Shown one piece after another: positions 29,813 to 41,010 of a stretch of 64,000 nucleotides of DNA. Location of the stretch: the NCBI GenBank assembly GCA_027919835.1, contig JANVFP010000047.1:62001-126000 (forward strand). Direction: 5' to 3'. This DNA is from Lentinula raphanica (lineage: Eukaryota > Basidiomycota > Agaricomycetes > Agaricales > Omphalotaceae). A model generated the notes under the pieces. That model worked only from the letters and a program-made list of their open reading frames with translations, had not been told where the DNA came from and searched no databases. The translations under genes were made by a program, and so were the position numbers. Every line of letters begins with the position of its first letter. Within the stretch, counting starts at the first letter, position 1.

Positions 29813-29939
29813 AGTTCATCATGATGGTCCGTGACTGTAGTAGAACTCGGGCTGTAGTCTCTAGGGTCAATGCCAGACATCATTCAGGCTAATGGCATGT
29901 TCTGTGATTTACTGAGGTGAACGCGACGATATGGATCAT

Positions 29940-30220
29940 GAATCAAGCGTGAGATCCAAACCGTCCAACGTAAGTTTTCTTCTCTCCTTTCGCTTCGTTA
30001 TCCGCGAGCTGACTGCGAAATTGTCAGCCTCCGTTACAGAGATTGTTGTCCCACCACTGAGTCCACAAAATAACACACATGACTTCAACTCTAAGCCAGC
30101 GCAGTTACTTCCCGCGGGTGCTCGAGCGGAACGTCAGTCATATAGCATACTTTCCACATTAACGGATGCGCCATCCGCCCCCCCCCTCGATCCCTCAGAA
30201 TTGAAGATTGTGATAGAGCT
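29940..30220 (+). pseudogene. PPxY membrane protein relic E (tail exon remnant)
   Basis: Matches only the end of exon 2 (GATCCAAACCGTCCAAC before GTAAGT) and the tail exon (TTGTTGTCCCACCACTGAGT and beyond) of genes B-D. The PPxY end is eroded (APPLDP in place of GPPPSY). Older and more degraded than relic D. Confidence 0.6.
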
Positions 30221-30804
30221 TCGCAGACAGCGTTTCAGCTCTTTCTCATACCAGGTAGGAACGCGACGATATGGAATTACCTTGGATCCGCAAGGAGTGG
30301 GCCTTGTTTATGAGTGTATTAGCGGCCAGCTGAATGGCTGCAAGAGTTTTTGCCTTTGAGCCTTGAGGCTATCCCTGGCTATTTGAAATCGAAAGGTCTG
30401 CGAAGTCTGTAAAAGCTGTGAACGCCAAGATGCATTACTGTGCTAGATGTATGGGAAGACCCAGGTAAGTAAAGGATCTAATGCTTCTACGACTGTTGCA
30501 TGTGCCAAGATATTCCTACCATAGGAGCGTAACCCGCCCGAAGCGGTGAAAGTTGTTGGTATGATACCGTCAGAGCGCCCTAACATGAGATGAAGTCGAG
30601 GTGCCGCTGTTGGGAGTTCAGACAGAGAGAACTGAAATGCATGCATTCGTATACAACGAAACCTCAAAACAGGACTAACTCTGCTGCTGCATCGAAACCA
30701 TGAAAATTTGCATTCAAAGGGACGATGCTGGCTCGAGTAGGAGCATTGTGTGTCTTCTAAACTCCTATAGGTAGAACATATGTTGTGAGGCGTCGACATC
30801 GACA
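30221..30804. other. Intergenic region 3' of the PPxY array and of EMC10
   Basis: No gene seen; open frames here show no recognisable motif. Confidence 0.3.
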
Positions 30805-31663
30805 TTAACTTCCCGATTTAGAAGCCCCTTCTTCTTCAGGGCCTCCGGCACTCATCACTGAACGAGCACACGTTAGCATCGACGAATCACTAGCAGACCG
30901 CATCGCTTGGTACGTACTTAATGCGAATAAGACTGCGAATATGTACATCCAGTATTTTTGAATGAATGACTGTTCGGGTGGAGGTTGCACTGGCGCTCCT
31001 TCAGCTGTGAGTTGAGGAGGCGCACGTAGTTGCGGTCTACCATGAAATCATTGTAGAGGGATTGTCATGATTGAGGAAGACAGCTTACGACGGAGGAAGA
31101 GTAGTTGATCTGTGTATGATCGTAGTATTCAGCCTGGAAAATGCCTGGAATGGAGAAGCAAGTGCTACAGCATCCGAGCCAAGTCTGGGACAAGCTCCAT
31201 CATCTGGAATTGGGGCCACGAAATAGTCTATCGCGTGCGGAGTGCTTGTTTCTGCTGAATGAGGGACATGGAGAATGATGGAATCAGAGGTAATCAATGG
31301 GATGTGGCACTGAAGTTGAGACCAGAAAAAAAATTGGCTCAGCCAATCAGGGGCCTAGGGCAGTCGAGGCCTTACCAGTTTGACCGAAGAGATATCCCTT
31401 TTTGCGTCTTCCCATTCCAATGCTACTTGGTACAGCACCCGGCCCAGGTCCACCTTTGGATTGGTCGCCAAATTTGCTAGAACACGCTCGAAATCCAGCC
31501 ATTGCTGCGACAAGGACGATGCAGGTCGAAGGCGCAAACCATCTACCACTCCACGTTCAACAAATGGATATTCAGGCAATCCTGGGACAAATAGTCGGTG
31601 ATAGATGTTCACATTAGAAGCAGCAGCACAAAGAGGCAATAGGAAGATAGCGGTAAATAGCAT
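30805..31663 (-). CDS. EMC10: ER membrane protein complex subunit 10
   Basis: Four exons from ATG at 31663. The signal peptide is MLFTAIFLLPLCAAAS; next comes NIYHRLFVPGLPEYPFVERG, the N-terminal EMC10 hallmark, then a beta-rich lumenal domain, and near the C-terminus QSFIQKYWMYIFAVLFALMM, the conserved transmembrane segment with the FIQKYWMYI signature. The last residues are PEEEGASKSGS. Introns follow VKL, follow LPPS and fall within LFALMM. EMC inserts tail-anchored and multi-pass proteins into the ER membrane. Length (~220 residues) fits fungal EMC10. Divergently transcribed from the gene at 31925. Confidence 0.85.
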
Positions 31664-31924
31664 GGGAGTAGAAGGTTAACGTCCAAGAACCATTGGATGC
31701 GTCAATGGATCTAGACGAAACGCGTTGCACATCTCCACGTGATCAAAGGCGATAAGATAACCTTAGCGAGACCAATGAGGGCCGAGGCAACTCGCGAGCC
31801 CTGGGCTGCCACTGGGCAGGTAACTTAAATATCGCTGTAGACGATTATATACAAAAGAACCAGATTATCCCCCATACTTAAATCCTTCACTTGTTCTGCG
31901 TTCGAGTCTACGACGTACGAAAAA

Positions 31925-32659
31925 ATGCTTCTCCCACCCATTGCCACACTCGTCGACGACCATTCGTCGCCAGATTCCCTAGAATCCATGGACCTTGATA
32001 CCCAGCAGATGGACGACGATACACGACCTCCGATAATGGAGGGACCTACACTAGGGAACTCCCTAGGAACTCTGACCACCCTTGTCGAGTTCTATCATTT
32101 TGAGCGCAGATGGATAAATCAACAACGCAGCTCTCTCCAGGATGACCCAGGGTTGGATCCTGTCTGCCAGGAAACAAACGATAGCTCTGTCTCATCTTCT
32201 TCGTTATCACCACACGAACCATCTAGATTCATGCTTGTCAAAGCGGAATCTGAAGACCCGGTCTGTATCTCAGACTCTTCTTCGAAGTCGCGAGAATCTA
32301 GCACACTGAGATTTTCACGATGGCCTTGGAGTACTCGGGAGCAATCCGAGTCAAAGCCAGGTGCTCGATCATCCCGGCACTCAGGCTTCAATGAGCCTCG
32401 CCTCATTCTCCCTCCAGCGGGTCAGCGGCCTGGGTTTTCAGCGGAAGACGTCAGTCCGTCGCTGGAAATCAGTGAAACAGAGTCACCGTCAGACCAAACG
32501 ATACTCGACTTGTTCGAGAATATGATGGAATCTCGCCTGGAGAGCTGTCAGAGGATAGACAAGCTCGTCAGGCGCGCCCATGGGCGCCAAGTTGATATCG
32601 ACCATGGAGGTTTCACGCGTAGCATAGGCGGCAGGCGAATGGTGTGTACATCATTCTAG
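31925..32659 (+). CDS. Hypothetical protein
   Basis: Single open frame of 244 residues with a favourable AAAA-ATG context. Not recognised. It is rich in Ser, Glu and Asp with low-complexity segments (SVSSSSLSPHEPS, SDSSSKSRESS), suggesting a largely disordered, possibly nuclear protein. The region around TILDLFENMMESRLESCQRI could form a helix. It shares a ~260-base divergent promoter with EMC10. No antisense gene competes over this interval. Confidence 0.5.
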   Translation: MLLPPIATLVDDHSSPDSLESMDLDTQQMDDDTRPPIMEGPTLGNSLGTLTTLVEFYHFERRWINQQRSSLQDDPGLDPVCQETNDSSVSSSSLSPHEPSRFMLVKAESEDPVCISDSSSKSRESSTLRFSRWPWSTREQSESKPGARSSRHSGFNEPRLILPPAGQRPGFSAEDVSPSLEISETESPSDQTILDLFENMMESRLESCQRIDKLVRRAHGRQVDIDHGGFTRSIGGRRMVCTSF

Positions 32660-33356
32660 TCTGTCCAGCTCCGCACATGAACCTCTCTGCTCCTCCTTTC
32701 CTGACACAGACTAGACCATAATCCGCCAATTTCCAAGATTTGAATATCACTGTATCACACGTTATTCCCCGCCGAAGTATCTGTGGAGTTTGTGTATTTT
32801 TTGTTGGACTTCGAACCTGGCCTCTTTCTGAACATCAGTGTAGTAGTATACCATATCAGTACAGGGCACCAATGAAACACGCTCTTGTCCTTATTAAATT
32901 CAATCCAGATTCAAAAGATGATTCTAAAAATGTCGAACGCGTCGCTAAAGGGTCCAGACTTGTCAGTCAATAGCTAAATTGAGTGCGGAAACCGAAGCAG
33001 CGACTGTTGGGCCAACGGCTGACCTACACACACTAGAACAACATTCAACGTTCGAGGCTCCATAAGCTCTGTGATCGAGGCTCCAAAGGCGCACAAATAT
33101 CATATCCATTCCGTGCGATTCACACATCCTGACCTATCCTAATTGGTCTTGAAAGTATGATTTCCGGGTTTGTTCTGTTCGTAAGGAGAATCTGCGATAT
33201 TATCAGTCGAACCCAAAAGAAACTGGGTCGTACTAGATCCAACAGCGAAATGACTGGGCTCAAAAACTTGCATTTCGTCGGTTTCAGATCGGATACATCG
33301 ACTAGATAATCTGCACGGAGATCATGATTACTGCCACTGTGCTTCACCAGATCTTG
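32660..33356. other. Convergent intergenic region
   Basis: No gene seen; 3' flanks of the hypothetical gene and of DPH6. Confidence 0.35.
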
Positions 33357-35995
33357 CTAGTGCATGATCAATAAAGCAGCAAGCCAGACATCCGACTGCG
33401 TAGCGATAAATCTTGAAGGAATGGACGTGATAGGCAGGGAGTCTTTGTTCGCGGCGAAGCACTCGTATAACAGGTCGAGGACTTCATCAAAACGTCAGCG
33501 ACAACGTGAGTCTTGGCCAATAGAGACATACTAAGGGAGTCTAGCCATTTTTCTTCATCAGTATTGAGGTGAAAATACCGTATCGACAACGGATCGTTGA
33601 AGCATGACTGTGACTGGTCAGCTCGAATCTGCTTGAGTTGAGTTCTGAGAAGAGCGACATCTTCAGTAGTGCATTCCATAGTTCCGCTCCGAAAGCATAA
33701 TAAAGTACAGCTAGCGGAATCAAGCGCATCCTGTGATCGTGAAGTCTCCCAGTGCAGGAATAGGTTCCCTGCTGTGATATCTCCTAGAGAACGTAAGACA
33801 ATTCGATCAGGACGAATCAGCTAATCATTGAGGGTCTAACCTTGCTGAAAGAAAGGTAGCACGGTTTTCAGTACCATTTCCTGTTGCTCATTGTCACCGT
33901 AGCCGTCGTCGTCCTCTACCCAAGCTCGACCGGTGTGTGCCATGACTTGCTTTTCCACCAATGCACCTTTTGGTAGTGTTTTCACTGCTATCAGAAGCTT
34001 CACGGAAAACTACAGATGCAAGGAAAAACTAGCTTAGCACACAATAAGAAAACACATCCTTTCCCTCACCTTGTCTCCGTCATATGCTTTGATAGCGTTT
34101 CTTACAACATCGGCATGACTTGCATCACTCAGCCAATAGATAGCCATCTGAGTAAAGCCTTCCCATCCGTTCCTGAGCACTCCAACAATCCTATCAGCAT
34201 GTTGTATCGACAAAGCTATTTCCGTGGCCAATGAACGCGGAGAAGGTAAACTGATACTGCTGGGTATCAAACCGATTTGTCCGGAAATAAAGAGCCTTTC
34301 GTCAACCTATGGAGATAGAGAGTGCCATCTGTGCTAAGTAGATTCACGTTGGGGAGATTCATCCGCACTCACCAATACAGCTTGGGAATACGGTCCGATA
34401 TTGGCTGGAGCCCAATAACTCTGGCTTTGGACGTGTAACGCTTGACGTTCAGCGTTCGTACTGCTCCCGGTCTCAGCATAAGCTAGACAGTCGATCCGGA
34501 CGCGAATACCAGGCGGCAAGTCTAACGCGACACAGGCTCTGGAAGGAGGGCTTGTACCAAAGAAGGATCCATAAACCGCATTAGCACGAGCAAAATCGTC
34601 CATTGATGCAAGGAAGAGGTTGATGTTGGTACTGTGAGCGAGAGACAGATTGAGAGAGGCCAGACGGTCTGCAGAACAATTTGGTTCGGAGAAACGAGCA
34701 TGTAAAGAGATTTAGACCTTGTAAGATGTGAAAACACTTTGTGATCTCGTTCTCAATAGATTCATCAGCGAAGCATTTAGCTTGGACGTTGGTCACCGCT
34801 ACCCATTTCCCTCTCTTCCTGAGACCCGGGGCGAATACATGGGTATTATGAACCGACTGGGACGATATGGCTGCATTCGATGAACTCGGTTCCGCCTCAG
34901 TGGCTGAGCTACGGACCGCTTCGTATGTTTCGTCCAACAGCGGTGGGATTCTGAGCTGCACAGGATATGAACCGGATCTAGGTTCTAAACGCGCGTTTTT
35001 GATTCGAAGATATGCAACAACTGCAAAGTCATGATCGGAATGAATAACTGTTTCCACATCTGTCCTACGGGGAAATGTCATTGACGGTTCATAAATAACA
35101 ACACAGCATGAATCTTACAGGATGATACGAAATTTGAACAGCGGACAATCCAATGTTAGACTCTCGTATTCGCCGCCTTCGCCACATATATGTGATCCGT
35201 AGAGGTCGTTCTGCAATGGAATGAGAAGGTGAATTCATCGGCGAATATCACGAAGCGCACCAATTTAGTGAGCGTGGGTTGCATCTCTCTTAGGGTTTTA
35301 CCCAGATGTTTCGTGGTCAGTCCTATCCCAGCAACTTTGATCAGCACAGCTTCCATCCCAACCTCAATCATCTCCGAAAGCAATTCATCCTGTCTTCTTT
35401 GCCAAAGATAGCAAAGGCAGGTCAGGGACAGACGCTGACAGCTTGAGGAGCTGTTGAGATCTTGTACGGAAGCGTCGGATTCGCCAAAAGCTCACACATG
35501 TTCAACCCGTACACGCTGATAGTTGGACAAAATGGCGCCTACAGATACGCCTTGGATGTCCGGGTGACGCGACTACGAAGTAAAAAATGCTGAGGAAGGA
35601 CTGGAGGAAGAAGGGTGCCATACACACTTTTACATTTGCCAGTAGATTGTAGAGATCCTCCGTCTCGTCTCCATCCACACCTTTCCTAGAGATACGCGTC
35701 CCGTATTCTGGGCCTTGCTCCACTGCACTTCCTGTTATGGTCCCGCGATAGAGAGGAACATCCAATGCACGGGCCACGAACTCTATTGCATCCTGTCCGA
35801 CTGTCTGATATAAATAAGAGTCGAGTTCCTCTGCATATGAATTAGGTTGGGCGCATATTTGGGGAACAGATATGTACCTTTGCCTTGCTCAGGACGCAAA
35901 GATGCAGCAGCTACAAGCTCATGGTTGTTGCTTTGGCAATGCAGCAGATTATAGCAGCTATCCTTGCCTCCGCTGAGAAGAGCGACGTACTTCAT
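33357..35995 (-). CDS. DPH6: Diphthine-ammonia ligase with C-terminal RidA-like domains
   Basis: Multi-exon gene, ATG at 35995. The N-terminus MKYVALLSGGKDSCYNLLHC contains the PP-loop ATP pyrophosphatase motif SGGKDS (residues 8-13). Downstream are the ligase signatures GAILSNYQRVRVEHV and GLTTKHLGKTL. Two RidA/YjgF-like domains follow: one with FGTSPPSRACVALDLPPGI and IDCLAYAE, a second starting ALHVQSQSYWAPANIGPYSQA. The C-terminus has LPKGALVEKQ and, after a small intron, ends IPSRFIATQSDVWLAALLIMH at 33357. This is the DPH6 layout known from yeast. The enzyme amidates diphthine on elongation factor 2, the last step of diphthamide synthesis. Roughly nine introns; some borders approximate. 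Confidence 0.85.
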
Positions 35996-36399
35996 CGATG
36001 AAGAGGTTTAAGCGCTGAAATGGGCGTCTTTTGATTACCCCATGTAGCACTGAGCACTCTATCACTTGCACAGCTACACATACCACTTCGAGCTTCATCA
36101 ATGCTTCAACTTTGTCAAAGATTCATGCATTCAGGCCACAGTGACATATATGAATGAGTCAACGGCCTTAAAACATCGGATTACTATTGTTACCTTGTGA
36201 TCATGATAGTAGTGGGTCCAAACATCCCGCTCTCTCTATAACTCCCACGAGCTGTACAAAAAGCTGTTGAAACTTCAAACAGCCCTCACAGACTTGAGCT
36301 TTTGTTTCTGACACCGATCTTAGAAGCTGTTCACCTCCGGATATATATATTCCAGCTCGCTCGTTCAGGCTCGTTCCCTCAACCTTCAATCAGAACAGA
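35996..36399. promoter_or_regulatory. Divergent promoter between DPH6 and the Gly/Ser-rich gene
   Basis: No gene. An ATATATATATTCC tract at ~36342-36354 lies about 50 bases before the ATG at 36400 and may serve as its TATA element. Confidence 0.35.
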
Positions 36400-37607
36400 A
36401 TGATCATTCCCTTCCTTGGAAAACGCAACGAGTCACGCAGAAAGGCCAAGCGCGCCGGTGGAGGCGGCGGCGGTGGAGGCGGTGGTGGACGAGGAGGAGG
36501 AAGCTCTAGTTCATCAAGTAGTAGCGGCAAGGGAAGCTCTAGCAGCAGCAGTTCTTCTGGCAAAGGTAGTAGCTCTGGTTCTCAAGGCAAAGGAAGCTCA
36601 AGCTCACTGCCTAACAAAGGTAGTAGTAGCTCGAGTTCCGGAAGTTCTCTCTCTGGCAACAAGGGATCTACCTCAAGCACTTCTTCTACAATATATGGTA
36701 ATCGGAACCTGGTCCTTTAAATATACACCGACTGACACTCCATTCTAGGTTCAAGTCGTTCAATAACACCATACGGTAATGGAGCGGCCAAGTCCTTTAC
36801 CATCCCTTCTGGCCAGCCATTCGCAGGCCGAACAGCGGGTGGTGCGACTCGAGATCAGATATATGGAACCCGGTTTGTGTCTATCCTACTTATGTCTCGT
36901 ACGATCTATCCAACGCAACTTCCACTCGCAGGACATACGGAAGTGGTTATCCAAACAACGCTGGCAGCCTAGGTGTTGCCAATCGCGGATTCCCGTTCTT
37001 CTTCTGGCCTGTAGTCTGGGGAGGAACGGCAGGTGGTACCGCTGCCTACCTACATGATCAGAACGAAGTATGAATCTCTCTTCCTTGAACTTGTGGCCAT
37101 ATATGCTAAACCCACTTATAGTACCCAAACAACTCTAGTCGCCCAGGTGGAATCCTCATGACCGCTGCCTTCCAATCCAACTCCACATCCTCCATCTACC
37201 GTATCCTAGCGGACAATACCACCGTTAGCGACCTCATCACAGACATCCACGCCAACTGTTCTTCCCACCTCACTTCGAACAGCGCATCCTCTCCTTCAAA
37301 CGCTATAGTATACAACTCCTCCGCGTCTGATGCACCCAAACCTGAACAGGTCGTGCAGTACTTCCGCGCGAGCACCGTTGCGTTGACATTAGACGGGTAC
37401 AATAACACGTCTGTCTTCTCGGACTCGAATAGTACAGCAGATGTTGCTTTACCTTCGGGAATCGATACGACGTTGTTGGATTGTATGAACTCTACGATAG
37501 GGGTTGCTGTTCCGCTCATAGATGGTGCAAGTATGAGATGGGGTACACCAACTTATGGCGTGGTTGGGTTGGTGTGGGTAGTGATGTTCCTTATGAACTT
37601 TTCGTGA
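36400..37607 (+). CDS. Gly/Ser-rich membrane protein, intact copy
   Basis: Four exons. The short basic start MIIPFLGKRNESRRKAKR is followed by poly-Gly, then Ser/Gly/Lys repeats (SSSGKGSSSS), a Gly/aromatic part (TYGSGYPNNAGSLG), GFPFFFWPVVWGGTAGGTAA, then an N-glycosylation-rich domain with two cysteines and a final hydrophobic run (YGVVGLVWVVMFLMNFS) that may be a membrane or GPI anchor. Introns: after TATATG (~36702) to 36749, after ATGGAACCCG to ~36932, and after GACGAA-like GAACGAA (~37067) to ~37121. No classical signal peptide is seen. The family is not recognised; similar architecture is common in Agaricomycete cell-surface proteins. Duplicated at 38.3-39.4 kb. Confidence 0.65.
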
Positions 37608-38283
37608 ACGTGTTACGATCCTTAGTATGTCGTCGTATGTTATCGCAAAGATACCCAATTACGGTGTTACCCTCTAATCAAAGATCAATATTTTGTATCT
37701 CACGCTTTGACCATTGACAACAAATTTGCCCAGGCGATGGTGTCAGTTGGTGTTATTCGAGACAAGACACATCATCCATTCGACAGCGAATACCCCCTGA
37801 ACTGGCATTGTCCCTACAATTGACATCGATTGCTTATATATACAGACGAAGGCACCTACAACATAAGCCAGTCGGCTGCCATAGTGGATTATTGCTGAGA
37901 GGTGATGTACTATGTAGCATGCATCTACATGTATTCTCTGGAAAGTTGAATCCTATGACAAACTTGAGGGTGTGACCAGCAACTCGAGAGTCATAAACTG
38001 AGATACTGTGAGGAAACGTGGAAGAAACGCAGGCAAGGCTGACCATAGAAATTGCTAGCAACTTGAAAGGTCAGCCTGAAGATTTTCCGAAGAATCCTTG
38101 GTGAATGTGGTCAACACAAGAAAACAAGATGAAGGTTTGGTGGAGTTTAACGAGCCGGGTAATGATAATAGTATTAGTAATACAGGTCATAGCTTCTTCT
38201 CTAACACCCATTGGCAATGTTCCGATTGTCGAACGTTCATGTCACGCTCAAATCTTGAGCTTCTGGAAAGCCCAACGAGTCAA
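37608..38283. other. Spacer between the two Gly/Ser-rich copies
   Basis: No gene supported. TTTGTATCTCACGCTTTGACC near 37693 recurs near 40986. A short hydrophobic frame at ~38132-38200 resembles a signal peptide but is out of frame with the Gly/Ser coding part. Confidence 0.3.
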
Positions 38284-39438
38284 AAGGCCAAGCGCGCCGG
38301 TGGAGGAGGTGGCGGTGGTCGAGGAGGAGGAAGTTCATCAAGTAGTAGTAGCGGCAAAGGAAGCTCTAGCAGCAGTTCGTCTGGAAAAGGTAGTTCCTCT
38401 GGTTCTCAAGGCAAAGGAAGCTCAAGCTCACTGCCTAACAAAGGTAGTAGTAGCTCGACTTCCGGAAGTTCTCTCTCTGGTAACAAGGGATCTACCACAA
38501 GCACTTCTTCCACGATATATGGTAATCGGAACTTGGTCCTTTTAAACATACACCGACTGCCACTCCATTCTAGGATCAAGTCGTTCAATAACACCATACG
38601 GTAATGGGGCGGCCAAGTCCTTTACCATACCTTCTGGCCAGCCATTCGCAGGCCGAACAGCGGGTGGTGCGACTCGAGATCAGATATATGGAACCCGGTT
38701 TGTGTCTATCCTACTTATGTCTCGTACGATCTATTCAACGCAACTTCCACCCGCAGGACATACGGAAGTGGTTATCCAAACAACGCTGGCAGCCTAGGTG
38801 TTGCCAATCGCGGATTCCCGTTCTTCTTCTGGCCTGTAGTTTGGGGGGAACGGCAGGTGGTACCGCTGCCTACCTACATGATCAGAACGAAGTATGAATC
38901 TCTTTTTCAAAGTTGTGGCGATATTTGCTAAGCCTACTTCTATTACCCAAACAACTCTAGTCGCCCAGGTGGAATCCTCATGACCGCTGCCTTCCAATCC
39001 AACTCCAACTCCACATCCTCCATCTACCGTATCCTAGCGGACAATACCACCGTTAGCGACCTCATCACAGACATCCACGCCAACTGTTCTTCCCACCTCA
39101 CTTCGAACAGCGCATCCTCTCCTTCAAACGCTATAGTATACAACTCCTCCGCGTCTGATGCACCCAAACCTGAACAGGTCGTGCAGTACTTCCGCGCGAG
39201 CACCGTTGCGTTGACATTAGACGGGTACAATAACACGTCTGTCTTCTCGGACTCAAATAGTACAGCAGATGTTGCTTTACCTTCGGGAATCGATACGACG
39301 TTGTTGGATTGTATGAACTCTACGATAGGGGTTGCTGTTCCGCTCATAGATGGTGCCAGTATGAGATGGGGTACACCAACCTATGGTGTGATTGGGTTGG
39401 TGTGGGTAGTGATGTTCCTTAGTATGAACTTTTCGTGA
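38284..39438 (+). pseudogene. Gly/Ser-rich membrane protein, decayed second copy
   Basis: Nearly identical to the copy at 36400-37607 from the AAGGCCAAGCGCGCCGG point on, including intron positions. Three lesions are visible. The original first codons are replaced, so no matching start remains. One base is missing in the run after CCTGTAGT (TTGGGGGGAACGG near 38841-38853, against CTGGGGAGGAACGG), shifting the frame in the PVVWGGTAGG segment. The third intron acceptor CTTATAG is changed to CTTCTAT (~38937-38943). The long last exon is still open and almost unchanged, so inactivation is recent. Confidence 0.8.
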
Positions 39439-39562
39439 ACGTGTTACGACGACCCTTCTTTTGCCACCGCGCTGCTTCTACACATCGTCGTTAATACCCA
39501 AGGTAAGCGAAGATTGCTCTCAAATCTTCGCGCGTTCACATCCTTGCAGTGGACTCTCTTAA

Positions 39563-39895
39563 CACCGCGGCAGAGCCATGTTTTCTACTTTTGGAAAATG
39601 ACGGGGAATTCATTCGGGAATCTGTGATTTTGTGAAAGATTTTCAACGTTGAAATACTCATTTTTGCCACTTTAGAATAGCATTGGGAAAAATTCCTCTT
39701 CTCAAAACTTTTCCAAAGCTGGAAAACTAAGGTCCGCCCCGGGGTGGACCGAAATTTTCCAACTCTGGAAAAGCTTCGAGAAAACTGATTTTTGCTAAAG
39801 TTCTTGCAGAGCAGCAAATTGTTGATATCCATATATTGAAAGGTTTACAGAAATCTGACTTTTCCAAAAGTAGAAAAAATCGGTCAGCTGCGGTG
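39563..39895. mobile_element. Foldback MITE, about 333 bp
   Basis: The ends are inverted copies: left CACCGCGGCAGAGCC, right reversed CACCGCAGCTGACC, both followed closely by TTTTCTACTTTTGGAAAA. The middle is a palindrome centred at 39740/39741 (GGTCCGCCCC then GGGGTGGACC). Flanks are TAA on the left and TAT on the right, so a 3-bp duplication is imperfect. There is no coding capacity. The CAC(C/T)GCGG terminus resembles that of the element at 10789. Confidence 0.75.
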
Positions 39896-40010
39896 TATAA
39901 TTTCCATATATGGCTGAAAAGTAACGGAACATAGCGGTACGTGTTAAGCGCTAGCCCTCACTCTCCCCTGCTCTTAAGTATCTGCTCAGCCTGTGAAACT
40001 GGTGCATAGA

Positions 40011-40863
40011 ATGTCGGAAAATAATGACCAATGCAAGCAGCTTGAAAGAAACTTCAATGTGATGCAGGATCGCTTACTAACAAAGGTCAGTTTCTCTTGG
40101 TGAGAGTCATTATTAACTATCATACCCATTGAAAACAACTTGAACAGGTGTCGGATATAATACGAAGCAATCGGTATGGAGAGACTGCATGTGTGCTCTT
40201 GGATGAGTTACAATGTATCCGTCAACGTACTCATGATGCAAGAAGATGGGAAATACTGTGCCCACAGAGAACGACTGGACTTGTTCAGTGAGTGTATTGA
40301 ATTCATGCAACTGTAGATACTCATCGCTGTCACATTGATGCAAAGGTCAATGACAAAGTGTGAAAAACTGTTAGATTCTTTGAGGGACAGAAACATTGTT
40401 ATATCCTGTCTCTCGAGAAGCCTAGATTTGCGAAAGATCAAATCTCTGCACGAGGAGCTGAAGAAGAGAAGACAAGATCTGGAGGTTAGTCATTACTTTA
40501 GAAATAGTTCACCACAGTTCACCATGTCTGGTTGCTACATAGTGGGCCATTACCCTCGGATTTCAGACTGCCAATCAACTGAGTTCCATACTTGTTGATA
40601 CCACCTCGACCATACCCTCGAATAATTTGTTCACAGCTTCCGAGGAAGTACATGCCCAAACTCAGGCAGGTACTGATTCAGTCCCAACCTCAGCGAGTAG
40701 CCCTACCAGCGATAGCGCCAGAGATTACAATTTGTTCGAAGAGTGTCAGTTCAACCAAGGAAATGCCATTCATAACAACACGAACAATAACTTCGCTCCC
40801 GCGACAACTTTCTATGGTCCAGTCACAATTAATATTATTAGATCAGATAGCAGTGGTTCTTAA
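40011..40863 (+). CDS. Small helical protein with Asn-rich, amyloid-like C-terminal motif
   Basis: Modelled as four exons: 40011-40085, 40148-40287, 40346-40484 and 40567-40863, giving 216 residues. The last acceptor TTTCAG at 40566 is chosen because it joins in frame to a protein-like exon; a later CACAG acceptor gives an unlikely frame. Residues 1-117 are charged and helical (KCEKLLDSLRDRNIV, KIKSLHEELKKRRQDLE). Residues ~120-165 are Ser/Thr-rich. The end reads CQFNQGNAIHNNTNNNFAPA, then TTFYGPVTINII, a Gly/Asn/aromatic pattern like fungal amyloid signalling motifs. No enzyme domain. It may be a partner or sensor for HeLo-type proteins, but no such partner motif was identified here. Moderate confidence in the gene, low in function. 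Confidence 0.6.
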
Positions 40864-41010
40864 ACTTAAAGCTTAACCTGTTTCACGTATCTACATGCTT
40901 CATTACTTAGTCGATAATCTGTTGCCGGTACAGAAAAATGGCAAGCAGTAGTTTTTCACAAACCTTCTAAAAGTGTAGCGGGAACTTTGTATCTCACGCT
41001 TTGACCCTCT

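Noticed and set aside
38105..38545. Frame with a hydrophobic, signal-peptide-like start before the second Gly/Ser copy
   Set aside because: It is out of frame with the Ser/Gly coding part, and no splice that would join them could be supported.
40592..40876. Alternative last exon of the amyloid-tail gene, using the CACAG acceptor
   Set aside because: Yields a protein without low-complexity or helical pattern; the TTTCAG acceptor at 40566 gives a coherent frame.
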